NCBI GenBank assembly: GCA_041319085.1
Contig: CP101033.1
Coordinates: 2,754,501 to 2,818,500 of the forward strand
Direction: 5' to 3'
Origin: Aeromonas veronii
GTDB lineage: Bacteria; Pseudomonadota; Gammaproteobacteria; Enterobacterales; Aeromonadaceae
Length of the DNA stretch: 64,000 nucleotides
Shown here: positions 32,616-41,975 of the stretch, piece after piece
How positions within the stretch are numbered: the stretch's first letter is position 1
Layout of the letters: each line of letters begins with the position of its first letter
Position numbers and translations under genes: made by a program
Notes under the pieces: model-generated
The model's database searches: none
The model's input: the letters and a program-made list of their open reading frames with translations, nothing else
Told to the model about the DNA's origin: nothing

Positions 32616-32726
32616 GACAACCTCCAGTTATTTAGCTTTAAATTCAGCAATTTACCTGGGTGTTGCAGGCTCGTTTCCGGTCTTGGACAGGACTCGAACC
32701 CGGCAGATTTCTGGCAAATTGGGCGC

Positions 32727-32788
32727 ATTCTACTTAAAAAAGGTGGCATTTCAACGTCTTTTCTCAGATGAAATGCATCTAAATTCAA
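32727..32788 (-). promoter_or_regulatory. carAB promoter with candidate ARG box
   Basis: On the minus strand TTGAAA (32749-32754) and TAGAAT (32727-32732) are spaced by 16 bp. About 20 bp upstream, TGAAT-TTAG-ATGCA (32774-32787) resembles the ArgR consensus TGAAT-W4-ATTCA with two deviations. E. coli carAB is controlled by ArgR at one promoter and by pyrimidine and purine signals at another. Confidence 0.55.
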
Positions 32789-33219
32789 TAAAAAAGCAAC
32801 ATTACCCATTATCTATGCACTCAACCGCTTTGCAACCCCCTCCCATGAAAGAAAAGGAAAAACCACCACCAAAAGATGCCACCAAGCCAGTAATAGCGAC
32901 AAAAACCAACAAAAAAACCAATTAAAACAATGATGTTTATTTTTACACAAAAATCATTAATGACAAAATCAACGCTTTTATGATGACAAGAGTGAACATG
33001 AAAAATGGAAAACGTTTTTCTGTGTTTGAATTTTTAGTCTTTTCCCATCGGTGTAAAAAAATGGCTTCATCAGCCATAAAGATGCTCAAATCGGTCACCT
33101 GGTGATGACATTCAGGAAGGGAAAATCTGGTGGATAACGCAATAGTGTTATTTATAAGGCATTCAGATAAAAATTGCAGGCAGTGTGTCTTTTTACACAA
33201 ACTCTGGCTGACTGACAGC
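32789..33219. other. AT-rich gene-free region between carAB promoter and IS element
   Basis: About 430 bp of markedly AT-rich sequence without a credible gene. A GGAAAACGTTTTTC motif at about 33006-33019 has the AAACGTTT core of PurR-type operators. Several A/T tracts could bind IHF or bend DNA. In E. coli the far upstream region of carAB binds several regulators, so this may be control DNA. Confidence 0.4.
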
Positions 33220-33247
33220 AAAAACCCCGGCAAGCCGGCAATGCTGT

Positions 33248-34585
33248 TCACTTAAGCGGAGCCGCATTGCGATCTACCGGAAAGCGGGTCTTTGATATCT
33301 TCACCGCCCTGGGTCTCGATGGCCTGGGGCGTTTTTCTATGAACATGACGCCTATGCTCCCCCGCAACTCCGCCAACCTCCGTGGGGTATGGGCTGGCGA
33401 TATCGCGCCCGCCATCACTGCCATCTGGTTCGCGATGAACTGACAGGCAAACTTGAAGCTCACCTCATTGGGCGCTCGCTGATGAGCTACGGCGGCCTGG
33501 CTCGCCTCCCGCCTGACCAGATTGTATCCAAGCAGCAAACCCCACAGTTCCTGATAAACCAAGTCCACTTTCTTGCTTCTCAGTGTGATGGCGTTGTGCT
33601 GCATCGCACTTTTGATATCCCGGTATCCCAACTCGATTTCCCAGCGCTCGTGGTACAGGGTCGCCACCTGCGCTGCGCTGAATCGGGTTACGGGCAGGGA
33701 GGTAAAGACCGTTTTCTCCTTGCCTGCCACCTCGTAGGTCACTGCGCGAACTTGCCAGTGCGTCGGTAACTCGGGGTTTTTCTTGCGAGCCTGAGGCGAG
33801 ACCGTCATTTGCAACAGACGGTCACCGTCGCCATAGCGCTCAAGTTCCGTGTATACCAACCCCTTGCGTTCCGGGATGAGCCAGTGACGGTCGGTGTCTT
33901 CGGCCTGAATTCGTAGCAACAGGTCGGCACCGAAGAAACCTTTATCCAGCAGGGTCACCGACTTGTCCGGCAATGAGTGAATGAACTCACTGGCCAGGGG
34001 GATTTCCCCTTTGCGATACGGGCTGATGGCCGCGTTGGCAATGACATGCGAGCGGACATTCATCAGCGTGACCAGCCGCAGCATTGGATAGGGTGTCTGC
34101 CGGTTGGTTGACGTGTTACCCGAACCGAAATGCGCCCTGAGTTCAGGCATATCCTGGGTACGAAACAGGGCTCCATCGATGGCAAAGACCTGTAAACCGT
34201 GCCACTGGTCTTCAGGATAACGTTCCCGTCCCCACACATCGGCACACTGCTTGAACAGCCACTCGAGCGGCTGTTTGCCGAGTCGCTGACGGGCTTGAGA
34301 CAGGGCACTGTCCGCGAGCAAGGCGTCATTGGCCAACCCTTCTGCACAGATATTGAGGCGCCGAGCGACCTCGGAGATGGGCTCATTACGGAAAAAGGCC
34401 ATCCCCACGACGAGCCACAAGACCATATCAGAAGGTAAGCGGCGTCGGCGGATAGTGGCCTTTTCAGACAAGGCGGCAGCGGCAGTAATCCATTCGTCGG
34501 GAATATGGTCGGCAAAAATTGCCAGCCGAGCCAGCATGTCGCCAGATGTCTCAACAACATCGCTCAGGTCGTTTGCAATAGACAT
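33248..34585 (-). CDS. IS4-family DDE transposase
   Basis: This complete 445-residue transposase has all acidic catalytic residues: D137 (VFAIDGALFR), D214 (VTLLDKGFFGA) and E318. The IS4-family Y-(2)-R-(3)-E-(6)-K signature is exact in YHERWEIELGYRDIK (Y311, R314, E318, K325). The N-terminal helical domain is of the E. coli IS4 InsG type. The ATG at 34585 comes directly after a terminator-like hairpin and U run, which should stop read-through from dapB. There is no frameshift or internal stop, so the element may still be active. Confidence 0.93.
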   Translation of the reverse strand: MSIANDLSDVVETSGDMLARLAIFADHIPDEWITAAAALSEKATIRRRRLPSDMVLWLVVGMAFFRNEPISEVARRLNICAEGLANDALLADSALSQARQRLGKQPLEWLFKQCADVWGRERYPEDQWHGLQVFAIDGALFRTQDMPELRAHFGSGNTSTNRQTPYPMLRLVTLMNVRSHVIANAAISPYRKGEIPLASEFIHSLPDKSVTLLDKGFFGADLLLRIQAEDTDRHWLIPERKGLVYTELERYGDGDRLLQMTVSPQARKKNPELPTHWQVRAVTYEVAGKEKTVFTSLPVTRFSAAQVATLYHERWEIELGYRDIKSAMQHNAITLRSKKVDLVYQELWGLLLGYNLVRREASQAAVAHQRAPNEVSFKFACQFIANQMAVMAGAISPAHTPRRLAELRGSIGVMFIEKRPRPSRPRAVKISKTRFPVDRNAAPLK

Positions 34586-34619
34586 AAAAAAATCCGGAAC
34601 CAGTGATTGGTTCCGGATT
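34586..34619 (-). terminator. Terminator-like hairpin directly before the IS4 transposase start
   Basis: A perfect 12-bp stem (AATCCGGAACCA, 591-602 of this kilobase, and its complement 608-619) with a 5-nt loop is followed on the minus strand by seven T and then at once by the transposase ATG. It would end transcripts entering from dapB or hide the start region in long transcripts, limiting transposition. Confidence 0.8.
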
Positions 34620-34725
34620 GTCCTACAGCAGAAGGATCGGTCAATGGATCCTTAACTGATCAGCATTGCGGCAAGCCGGGGTTTTTCACTGGGTATCTGT
34701 CACACAACAGAGCAGCACAGAACCA

Positions 34726-35616
<891 letters not shown>

Positions 35617-35710
35617 TCACCAAGCTCCGACATATAAACGAAAAAAAACAATATATCGGAATATTTGACGGCTTTATCTAAAATAACGGAATCACAAAAC
35701 AAAAGCACCC

Positions 35711-35758
35711 ATCCGTCTGGACGTCTATCTTGACCAAACGGGGTTGACTCACTACTGT
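35711..35758 (+). promoter_or_regulatory. Candidate MetJ operator and promoter of the NhaC-type (metT) gene
   Basis: ATCCGTCT-GGACGTCT (35711-35726) matches two tandem MetJ boxes (AGACGTCT) at 13 of 16 positions. A promoter follows at once: TTGACC (35730-35735), 17-bp spacer, TACTGT (35753-35758). Repressor bound there would block the -35 region. MetJ-controlled NhaC-superfamily genes have been described as methionine transporters (metT), so site and gene support each other. Confidence 0.6.
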
Positions 35759-35867
35759 GGCTCCCCCAATGCGGCAGGATGCCCGCCCTGTTTTCTCCCG
35801 ATCCCAATCAGATAAAGGCACAAAGCAGTTTATGACAGGAGGTCATTGTTCAATTTCAGAGGAACAC

Positions 35868-37202
35868 ATGATCCAGACTCAACCCAGTGCCAGGGCCTTG
35901 CTGCCACTTCTGGTTTTTCTCGCACTCTTTATCGGTACCGGTACCTGGCTGACCCTGCAGGGGGTCGAATTTGCCTTCTATCAGCTGCCTGCCCCCGTGG
36001 CGGCCCTGCCTGCGGTGATGCTCGCCCTGCTGCTTGGCAAAGAGGGCTTCAACAGCAATCTGGAGACCTTCTTCAAAGGGGTCGGCCACAGCAACATCAT
36101 GGCGATGTGCCTTATCTATCTGCTGGCGGGGGCCTTTGCCAGCGTGGCCAAAGCCACCGGAGGCGTTGATGCCACCGTGGCGCTGGGTCTCTCGCTCATC
36201 CCCAGCTGGGCGCTGTTGCCCGGGCTGTTCCTCATCTCTGCCTTTATTGCTACCGCCATGGGTACCTCCATGGGCACCATAGGTGCCGTGGCGCCGGTGG
36301 CCCTTGGCGTGGCGCAGGCGGCCGGCATCGATCCGGTGCTGATGGCGGGTACCATTCTCTCCGGCGCCATGTTTGGCGATAACCTCTCCATCATCTCCGA
36401 CACCACCATTGCGGCCACCCGCAGTCAGGGGTGCGAGATGAAGGACAAGTTCCGCGAGAACTTCAAGATTGCGGCCCCCGCCGCCATCACGGTGATCCTG
36501 CTCTATCTGACCCTGGGGTCTGTGGGTGAATCCCCTGCCAGCGGCAGCGCCATCGAGCTGTTCAAGGTGATGCCTTATCTGCTGATCCTGGGGCTGGCGC
36601 TCGCCGGAGTGAATGTGTTTGTGGTGCTGGGGATCGGTATTCTGGCCGCCGGTGCGGTGGGCATGATCAACGGCTACGCCATCGGTCAGTTCAGTAAGGA
36701 TATCTATCAAGGCTTTACCGGCATGCAGGAGATCTTCCTGCTCTCCATGCTGATCGGCGGTCTCGGCGCCCTGATGGAGCGTCAGGGTGGACTGGCCTGG
36801 ATAAGCGAGCGCATCAGCGCCCTGATTGCCCGTTTCACTCGCGAGCACAACGGCGAACAGAACGAGAAAGCGGCGGAGCTCGGCATCGCCGGGGTGGTAA
36901 GCCTCACCAACCTCTGCACCGCCAACAACACGGTGGCCATTATCGTCGCCAGCAAGGTGGCCCGGGATCTGGCCGAACACCACGGTGTCACCCCGCGCCG
37001 CGCCGCCTCCATGCTCGATATTTTCTCCTGCGTGGTACAGGGTCTGATCCCCTGGGGCGCACAGGCGCTGCTGCTGGGATCCATCTTCGCCCTGTCGCCG
37101 TTGGCGGTGGTGAGCATGAGTTTCTACCCGATGGCGCTCGCGGTGGCGGCACTGATTGCAGTGTTCGTGAAGCACCAGATGCACGGCAAGGCTGACAAGT
37201 AA
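35868..37202 (+). CDS. metT: NhaC-superfamily transporter, probable methionine transporter MetT
   Basis: This 444-residue protein has about 11 membrane helices and is of the NhaC Na+/H+ antiporter superfamily. Motifs are FIATAMGTSMGTIGAVAPVA and LSGAMFGDNLSIISDTTIAA in the first half, with SLTNLCTANNTVAIIVASKV and VQGLIPWGAQALLLG in the second. Automatic annotation would say Na+/H+ antiporter. The candidate MetJ operator upstream argues for the MetT branch, proposed Na+-coupled methionine importers. AGAGGA precedes the ATG at 35868. The last 29 codons are duplicated just downstream as a small ORF. Confidence 0.8.
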   Translation: MIQTQPSARALLPLLVFLALFIGTGTWLTLQGVEFAFYQLPAPVAALPAVMLALLLGKEGFNSNLETFFKGVGHSNIMAMCLIYLLAGAFASVAKATGGVDATVALGLSLIPSWALLPGLFLISAFIATAMGTSMGTIGAVAPVALGVAQAAGIDPVLMAGTILSGAMFGDNLSIISDTTIAATRSQGCEMKDKFRENFKIAAPAAITVILLYLTLGSVGESPASGSAIELFKVMPYLLILGLALAGVNVFVVLGIGILAAGAVGMINGYAIGQFSKDIYQGFTGMQEIFLLSMLIGGLGALMERQGGLAWISERISALIARFTREHNGEQNEKAAELGIAGVVSLTNLCTANNTVAIIVASKVARDLAEHHGVTPRRAASMLDIFSCVVQGLIPWGAQALLLGSIFALSPLAVVSMSFYPMALAVAALIAVFVKHQMHGKADK

Positions 37203-37309
37203 CAGGATAACGTCCATGCGTTTCTACACAGGATTAGCGCTCGCGGTGGCGGCACTGATTGCCGTGTTCGTGAAGCACCAGATGCGCGGCAAGGCTGACA
37301 AGTAACAGG
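37134..37309 (+). repeat. Direct duplication of the 3' end of the NhaC-type gene
   Basis: A 73-bp segment at 37134-37206, covering the last codons and stop of the transporter gene, recurs at 37237-37309 with only two base differences. Weaker similarity extends upstream to an ATG on both sides (37116 and 37216). The unit length is about 100-103 bp. It is a recent partial tandem duplication. Confidence 0.95.
37216..37305 (+). CDS. 29-codon small membrane ORF copied from the transporter tail
   Basis: ATG at 37216 to TAA at 37305 encodes MRFYTGLALAVAALIAVFVK followed by HQMRGKADK. It differs only at a few N-terminal positions and one arginine from the last 29 residues of the transporter. It is one hydrophobic helix with a basic tail. 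CAGGATAAC lies just upstream of the ATG at an acceptable distance. It could be translated as a small membrane protein by reinitiation after the transporter stop 13 bp before. It may equally be an inert by-product of duplication. The two copies differ at both synonymous and amino-acid-changing sites. Confidence 0.4.
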   Translation: MRFYTGLALAVAALIAVFVKHQMRGKADK

Positions 37310-37392
37310 CCAGACGCTGGCGTGCCGACATGCCATCAACAGGGGCCGCACCGCAGCCTCTGTTGATGCAGTATCGGATGCGCCAACGTTCA

Positions 37393-37429
37393 TCCGCCCC
37401 CTTGGCATCAGCCGTCCGGGGCGGTTTTT
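37393..37429 (+). terminator. Terminator downstream of the metT region
   Basis: CCGCCCC (37394-37400) pairs with GGGGCGG (37418-37424), followed by TTTTT. Upstream of it, at 37334-37368, a further 12-bp stem (CATCAACAGGGG with CCTCTGTTGATG, one G-U) has no T run. Confidence 0.65.
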
Positions 37430-37517
37430 CCCCTGTCGCCCCCTTAACGTACAGAGTGAATGTGCTAAGGTAGAGCGCGTTCAAGCCATTGATGCGCAGC
37501 TTTACCAGAGGTTCCCC

Positions 37518-38114
37518 ATGCATGAGTCCCAACCCGAACGTCAATCCCTGCGCCAACTGGTTCGTCAACGCCGCAAAAATCTGAGTCCGGCCGAGCAACA
37601 AGCGGCGGCCCAACAGCTGCTGGCCCAGTTCAAGCAACACCCCGAGATCCTCGCCGCCAAGCGCATTGCCCTCTATCTGGCCAATGACGGGGAGATCAAC
37701 CCCCTGCCCACCATCCATTGGCTGTGGGCCCAGCACAAAGAGGTCTACCTGCCGGTGCTCCACCCCTTTACCCCTGGTCACCTGCTCTTTTTGCGCTATA
37801 CCGCCACCAGCCCCATGGTGCGCAACCGCTACGGCATTGAAGAGCCCGAGCTGGATATCCTGCAGGTGGTGCCCCACAGCACGCTCGATCTTATCTGCAC
37901 CCCGCTGGTCGCCTTCGATGCCCAGGGTAATCGCCTTGGCATGGGGGGCGGCTACTACGATCGCACTCTCGCCATCTGGCATGAGCACAAGCTGGGCCCC
38001 AAGCCACTCGGCATTGCCCACGACTGCCAGCAAGTGGATGCAGTCCCGCAAGAGGAGTGGGATGTGCCACTGCCCCAGATCATCACCCCGAGTTACTGCT
38101 GGCGCTTTGAATAG
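37518..38114 (+). CDS. fau: 5-formyltetrahydrofolate cyclo-ligase
   Basis: This 198-residue enzyme (YgfA) converts 5-formyl-THF to 5,10-methenyl-THF using ATP. Family motifs are LRQLVRQRRKNLSPAEQ at the N-terminus and the ATP-binding loop RLGMGGGYYDRTLA near residue 155. In E. coli it lies directly after ssrS in the same transcript. Here it is 12 kb from 6S RNA but keeps its other neighbours rpiA and serA. 5-formyl-THF arises as a by-product of serine hydroxymethyltransferase, so the gene belongs with the one-carbon genes nearby. Confidence 0.95.
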   Translation: MHESQPERQSLRQLVRQRRKNLSPAEQQAAAQQLLAQFKQHPEILAAKRIALYLANDGEINPLPTIHWLWAQHKEVYLPVLHPFTPGHLLFLRYTATSPMVRNRYGIEEPELDILQVVPHSTLDLICTPLVAFDAQGNRLGMGGGYYDRTLAIWHEHKLGPKPLGIAHDCQQVDAVPQEEWDVPLPQIITPSYCWRFE

Positions 38115-38275
38115 GCTGTTTTTGGCCGGCGGCCCCGGCTTTGTGCGCGCAAACGCAGAATAAACAGGCAAACGATTTACAAAGTCCCTCTTTTTGCCCC
38201 GGAACGTGAGCAACAAGGTCGCGACGGGGTACCGGGTTGGATATAATGCGCCCGCTTTTTTCTTAAGGAATGATC

Positions 38276-38929
38276 ATGACTCAAGATGAAATGAAGAAGG
38301 CGGCCGGTTGGGCTGCGCTCAAGTATGTGGTTCCCGGCACTATCGTCGGGGTGGGCACCGGCTCTACCGTCAACCACTTTATCGACGCGCTGGCGACCAT
38401 GAAGGACGAGATCAAGGGGGCGGTATCCAGCTCCGTGGCCTCTACCGAGCGCCTCAAGGGCTTCGGCATCACCGTATATGATCTCAACGAGATCGACGCC
38501 CTCTCCGTCTATGTGGATGGCGCCGACGAGATCAACGGCACCCGCGACATGATCAAGGGCGGTGGCGCTGCCCTGACCCGCGAGAAGATTGTTGCCGCCG
38601 TGGCTGACAAGTTCATCTGCATCATCGACAACACCAAGACCGTCGAGGTGCTGGGCCAGTTCCCGCTGCCGGTGGAAGTGATCCCGATGGCCCGCGAATA
38701 CGTGGCCCGCGAAATCCGCAAACTGGGTGGCAACCCGGTGTGGCGTGAAGGGGTGGTCACCGACAACGGCAACCACATTCTGGATGTGAAAGGCATGGCC
38801 ATTACCGATGCCAAGGCGCTGGAAGTGCAGCTCAACGCCATCGTAGGCACCGTCACCAATGGCCTGTTCGCCGCCCGTGGCGCCGATGTAGTCCTGATCG
38901 GCACGCCGGACGGGGTTGTGACCCAATAA
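38276..38929 (+). CDS. rpiA: Ribose-5-phosphate isomerase A
   Basis: This 217-residue enzyme interconverts ribose 5-phosphate and ribulose 5-phosphate in the pentose phosphate pathway. Motifs: [15 protein letters not shown] (phosphate loop), [10 protein letters not shown] (catalytic acids) and [22 protein letters not shown] is best spaced for the ATG at 38276; an ATG two codons earlier is possible. A TATAAT box at 38242-38247 lies about 30 bp upstream, so the leader is very short. rpiA and serA are adjacent as in E. coli, though here on the same strand. Confidence 0.96.
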   Translation: MTQDEMKKAAGWAALKYVVPGTIVGVGTGSTVNHFIDALATMKDEIKGAVSSSVASTERLKGFGITVYDLNEIDALSVYVDGADEINGTRDMIKGGGAALTREKIVAAVADKFICIIDNTKTVEVLGQFPLPVEVIPMAREYVAREIRKLGGNPVWREGVVTDNGNHILDVKGMAITDAKALEVQLNAIVGTVTNGLFAARGADVVLIGTPDGVVTQ

Positions 38930-38945
38930 TCACAGTATGAATAGA

Positions 38946-38973
38946 CAACGGCGCCTGATGGCGCCGTTTTTAT
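38946..38973 (+). terminator. Terminator of rpiA
   Basis: A perfect ACGGCGCC / GGCGCCGT stem with a TGAT loop is followed by TTTTATTT, 18 bp after the rpiA stop. Confidence 0.9.
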
Positions 38974-39137
38974 TTATCCCTCAACAAGTTGCATACGGAT
39001 GTTTACAACAATCGTTGATAACTTCAAAGAATTTGACTTTCGTCACAAATATTCCCTCTCCCAAACGTTTTTGCTACTTTACGGTTTTCTTCGCACACCA
39101 AATCTGCACTTACGTTTGCACATACAGAGGGATCGTC

Positions 39138-40370
39138 ATGACTGCCAAGTTTTCGTTGGACAAGGATAAAATCAAGGTTCTGCTGCTGGAGGGAGTCCAT
39201 CCCAACACCGTAGAGACCTTTCGTGCCGCAGGTTACACCAGTGTGGAGTATCTCAAGACCTCGCTCTCCGAAGAGGAGCTGATCGAGCAGATCCGCGACG
39301 TCCATTTCATCGGGCTGCGCTCCCGCACCCAGATCACCGAGAAAGTCCTCGACGCCGCCAACAAGCTGGTCGCCATCGGCTGCTTCTGCATCGGTACCAA
39401 CCAGGTGGAGCTGGAAGCGGCCCAGATCCGCGGTATTCCGGTCTTCAACGCCCCCTTCTCCAACACCCGCTCGGTCGCCGAGCTGGTTCTGGGTGAGATC
39501 CTGCTGCTGCTGCGCGGCATCCCCGAGAAGAACGCCAAGTGCCATCGCGGCGTGTGGGAAAAGCTGGCCAATCGCTCGGTGGAAGCGCGCGGCAAGAAGC
39601 TCGGCATCATCGGCTACGGCCACATCGGTACCCAGCTTGGCATCATCGCCGAAAGCATCGGCATGAAGGTTTATTACTACGATATCGAGAACAAGCTCTC
39701 GCTGGGCAACGCCATTCAGGTGCCGAGCATGGTCGAGCTGCTCAATATGTCTGACGTCATCAGCCTGCACGTGCCGGAGACCGCCTCCACCAAGAACATG
39801 ATCGGTGCCGAGCAGCTGCGGATGATGAAACCGGGCGCCATCTTCATCAACGCCGCCCGCGGTACCGTGGTGGATATCGATGCGCTGGCTGACGTGATCA
39901 AGAGCGGCCATATCGCCGGCGCCGCCATCGACGTCTTCCCGGTCGAGCCCAAGTCCAACGACGAGGAGTTCCAAAGCCCGCTGCGTGGGCTGGAGAATGT
40001 CATCCTGACCCCGCACATCGGTGGCACCACCCATGAAGCGCAGGAGAACATCGGGCTGGAAGTGGCCAACAAACTGGTCAAATACTCTGACAACGGCTCC
40101 ACCCTCTCCGCCGTCAACTTCCCGGAAGTGTCGCTGCCGGGCCACAAGGGCTCCAGCCGCCTGCTGCACATTCACCGCAACCAACCGGGCGTGATGAACA
40201 AGATCAACCAGATCTTCGCCGAAGAGGGGATCAACATCGCCGGTCAATACCTGCAGACCAGCAGCCATATCGGTTACGTGGTGATCGACGTGGAGACTGA
40301 GCACAGCGAGAAGGCACTCGCCAAGCTCAAGGAGATCAGTGGCACCATCCGTGCCCGCATCCTCCACTGA
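39138..40370 (+). CDS. serA: D-3-phosphoglycerate dehydrogenase
   Basis: This 410-residue enzyme (same length as E. coli SerA) catalyses the first step of serine synthesis, oxidising 3-phosphoglycerate. The NAD-binding Rossmann motif is GIIGYGHIGTQLG (about 156-168). Catalytic residues R241, E270 and H293 are in place (NAARGTVVD, VFPVEP, LTPHIGGTT). The C-terminal ACT domain (about 337-410) with HIHRNQPGVMNKINQIF binds serine for feedback inhibition. AGAGGG precedes the ATG at 39138; about 67 earlier in-frame codons are not conserved. Confidence 0.97.
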   Translation: MTAKFSLDKDKIKVLLLEGVHPNTVETFRAAGYTSVEYLKTSLSEEELIEQIRDVHFIGLRSRTQITEKVLDAANKLVAIGCFCIGTNQVELEAAQIRGIPVFNAPFSNTRSVAELVLGEILLLLRGIPEKNAKCHRGVWEKLANRSVEARGKKLGIIGYGHIGTQLGIIAESIGMKVYYYDIENKLSLGNAIQVPSMVELLNMSDVISLHVPETASTKNMIGAEQLRMMKPGAIFINAARGTVVDIDALADVIKSGHIAGAAIDVFPVEPKSNDEEFQSPLRGLENVILTPHIGGTTHEAQENIGLEVANKLVKYSDNGSTLSAVNFPEVSLPGHKGSSRLLHIHRNQPGVMNKINQIFAEEGINIAGQYLQTSSHIGYVVIDVETEHSEKALAKLKEISGTIRARILH

Positions 40371-40413
40371 TAACCCCGTTTATCAGGGCAGCAAAAAGCC
40401 CGTCATGATAGTA

Positions 40414-40449
40414 ATGCCAGTCAGGTTAAACCTGACTGGCATCGTTTTT
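40414..40449 (+). terminator. Terminator of serA
   Basis: A perfect 12-bp stem ATGCCAGTCAGG / CCTGACTGGCAT with a TTAAA loop is followed by CGTTTTT, 44 bp past the serA stop. Confidence 0.9.
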
Positions 40450-40559
40450 ACTGGCTGTTATTCACACTTTACCTCTGTGGCCTTGGCTGTTTCGGTCATC
40501 TCCTGCCATGGCCCCCTCCGATGATGGCGCTGGCTACAGTTGAGATGCCAGCCTCACGC

Positions 40560-41975
40560 TCAAATCAGCCCCCAGGCGGCAATCTGGTAGATCCATACCA
40601 TCGCCAACAGGGTACCGACCAGCCCCATAATGACGCCGATCCGTACCATCTGGCGGCTCTCCACCAAACCGGTGGCGTGGGCCAGCGCATTGGGCGGGGT
40701 ACTGATGGGCAGCGACATCCCGAGCGAAACCGACATGGTAACGGCCAGGATCAGGGTGTGACTGCCGCCCCACTCGGTAAGCGTTGGCATGCTGACCGCC
40801 AGCGCAGCCACCAGTGGCAGCAGCAAGTTAGCGGTTGCGGTATTGGACATGAAGTTGGCCATCACCACCGCCAGCAAACAGGCCCCGACCAGCACCGCCA
40901 ATGTGGAGTACTCGTGGAACGGAATGTGGGTGATGAGCCGCTCGGCCAGTCCCGAGTCCTCCAGCGCCAGCCCCAGCGCGATACCGCCGGATACCAGCCA
41001 GAGCACGTCGAGGGAGATCTTGTGCAGATCGTCCTTGGTGATGATGCCGGTGGTCAGGAACACAGCCACCGGGATCATGGCGACCACGTAGGAGCTCATG
41101 CCGTGCAGATCCCCCAGCAGCCAGAGCACTATGGTGGTGATGAAGGTGAGGTAGACCACCCAGGCGCGAGGGGTCTGCATAAAGCGACCCTCAATCTTGA
41201 GCTCCATCCGCTTGAGGGTGCTCGGGAAAAAGCGCCCCAGCAGAAACCAGCCGAGCAGCAACAGTAACACCACAAAGGGCACCGCAAATCCCATCCACTG
41301 GCCGAACGAGATGGCATGCTCGCCGGTCAGGTATTTGAGGGCCACCGCGTTGGGCGGGGTACCTATGGGGGTGCCGATCCCACCGAGGTTGGCCGCCAGC
41401 GGGATGGCCAGCACAAAGCCGATTTTGGCCGGGTCCTTGTCGGGAAACGCCGCCAGCACCGGGCTAAGGATGGCCAGCATCATGGCGGTGGTGGCGGTAT
41501 TGCTCATAAACATGGAGAAGGTAGCGGTGATCAGCATCAGCCCCAGCATGACGATCCGGGGATCCTGACCGAACGGCCGCAGCAGTACCCGCGCCAGATT
41601 GACATCCAGATGGTATTTGGTCGCCGCAATGGCGAGGAAGAAACCGCCGAGAAACAGCATGATGACCGGCGAGGCAAAGGTCGCCATCACCTCGGTCGAC
41701 TTGAGCAGCTCACCAAACCCCGGCTCTGCCTTGTCGGCAGTCATGAACCAGAGCCCCTTGTCGGAGAGCAGCAGCAGCTCCAGCACGATGATCAGCACCG
41801 AGGTAGCAAAGATAGGGATGGGCTCCAGGATCCAGCAGAGGGCGGCCAGCACGAAAATGGCCACGACCCGCTGCTCGATGACGGTGATCCCCTCCAGCGG
41901 GATCCAATGGGTCGGGATCAGCAGGATGGCGAGGCTCAGCAGCAGTGGCAGAATAATCTTGTGATTGATGGGCAC
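40560..41975 (-). CDS. DASS-family sodium:anion/dicarboxylate symporter
   Basis: This 471-residue transporter of the divalent anion:Na+ symporter (SLC13) family has about 11-12 helices. Both family SNT motifs are present: FMSNTATTAMMLAILSPVL and FMSNTATANLLLPLVAAL, each followed later by a proline-rich loop (PIGTPPNAVAL, PISTPPNALAH). The substrate could be a C4-dicarboxylate, citrate, sulfate or phosphate. The frame runs 25 codons further upstream, but a GTG at 41975 preceded by GGAGA gives the family-like N-terminus (PINHKIILPLLLSLAILL). Single gene, converging on serA. Confidence 0.88.
   Translation of the reverse strand: MPINHKIILPLLLSLAILLIPTHWIPLEGITVIEQRVVAIFVLAALCWILEPIPIFATSVLIIVLELLLLSDKGLWFMTADKAEPGFGELLKSTEVMATFASPVIMLFLGGFFLAIAATKYHLDVNLARVLLRPFGQDPRIVMLGLMLITATFSMFMSNTATTAMMLAILSPVLAAFPDKDPAKIGFVLAIPLAANLGGIGTPIGTPPNAVALKYLTGEHAISFGQWMGFAVPFVVLLLLLGWFLLGRFFPSTLKRMELKIEGRFMQTPRAWVVYLTFITTIVLWLLGDLHGMSSYVVAMIPVAVFLTTGIITKDDLHKISLDVLWLVSGGIALGLALEDSGLAERLITHIPFHEYSTLAVLVGACLLAVVMANFMSNTATANLLLPLVAALAVSMPTLTEWGGSHTLILAVTMSVSLGMSLPISTPPNALAHATGLVESRQMVRIGVIMGLVGTLLAMVWIYQIAAWGLI

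Larger units (their letters stand above)
33220..34686 (-). mobile_element. IS4-family insertion sequence
   Basis: Imperfect terminal inverted repeats of about 26 bp begin AAAAACCCCGGC on both sides (33220 inward and 34686 inward) and share GCCG and CAATGCTG, with two mismatches and one indel. They bracket a single complete transposase gene of 445 codons. I see no matching 9-13 bp duplication immediately outside the ends (left flank GACTGACAGC, right flank CACTGGGTAT). The insertion may be old or the element may have been rearranged. It lies between dapB and the carAB control region. Confidence 0.85.

Noticed and set aside
32670..32700. tRNA T-arm-like sequence GGTTCGAGTCC in the carA leader
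   Set aside because: No matching acceptor stem, anticodon arm or CCA-adjacent structure could be found. It is probably chance.
32943..33251. 102-codon open frame beside the IS4 left end
   Set aside because: It crosses the IS end, lies in AT-rich DNA and has no coding character or ribosome site.
35856..37217. 453-codon open frame on the minus strand opposite the NhaC-type gene
   Set aside because: It mirrors the transporter gene and is histidine/glutamine-rich without family features.
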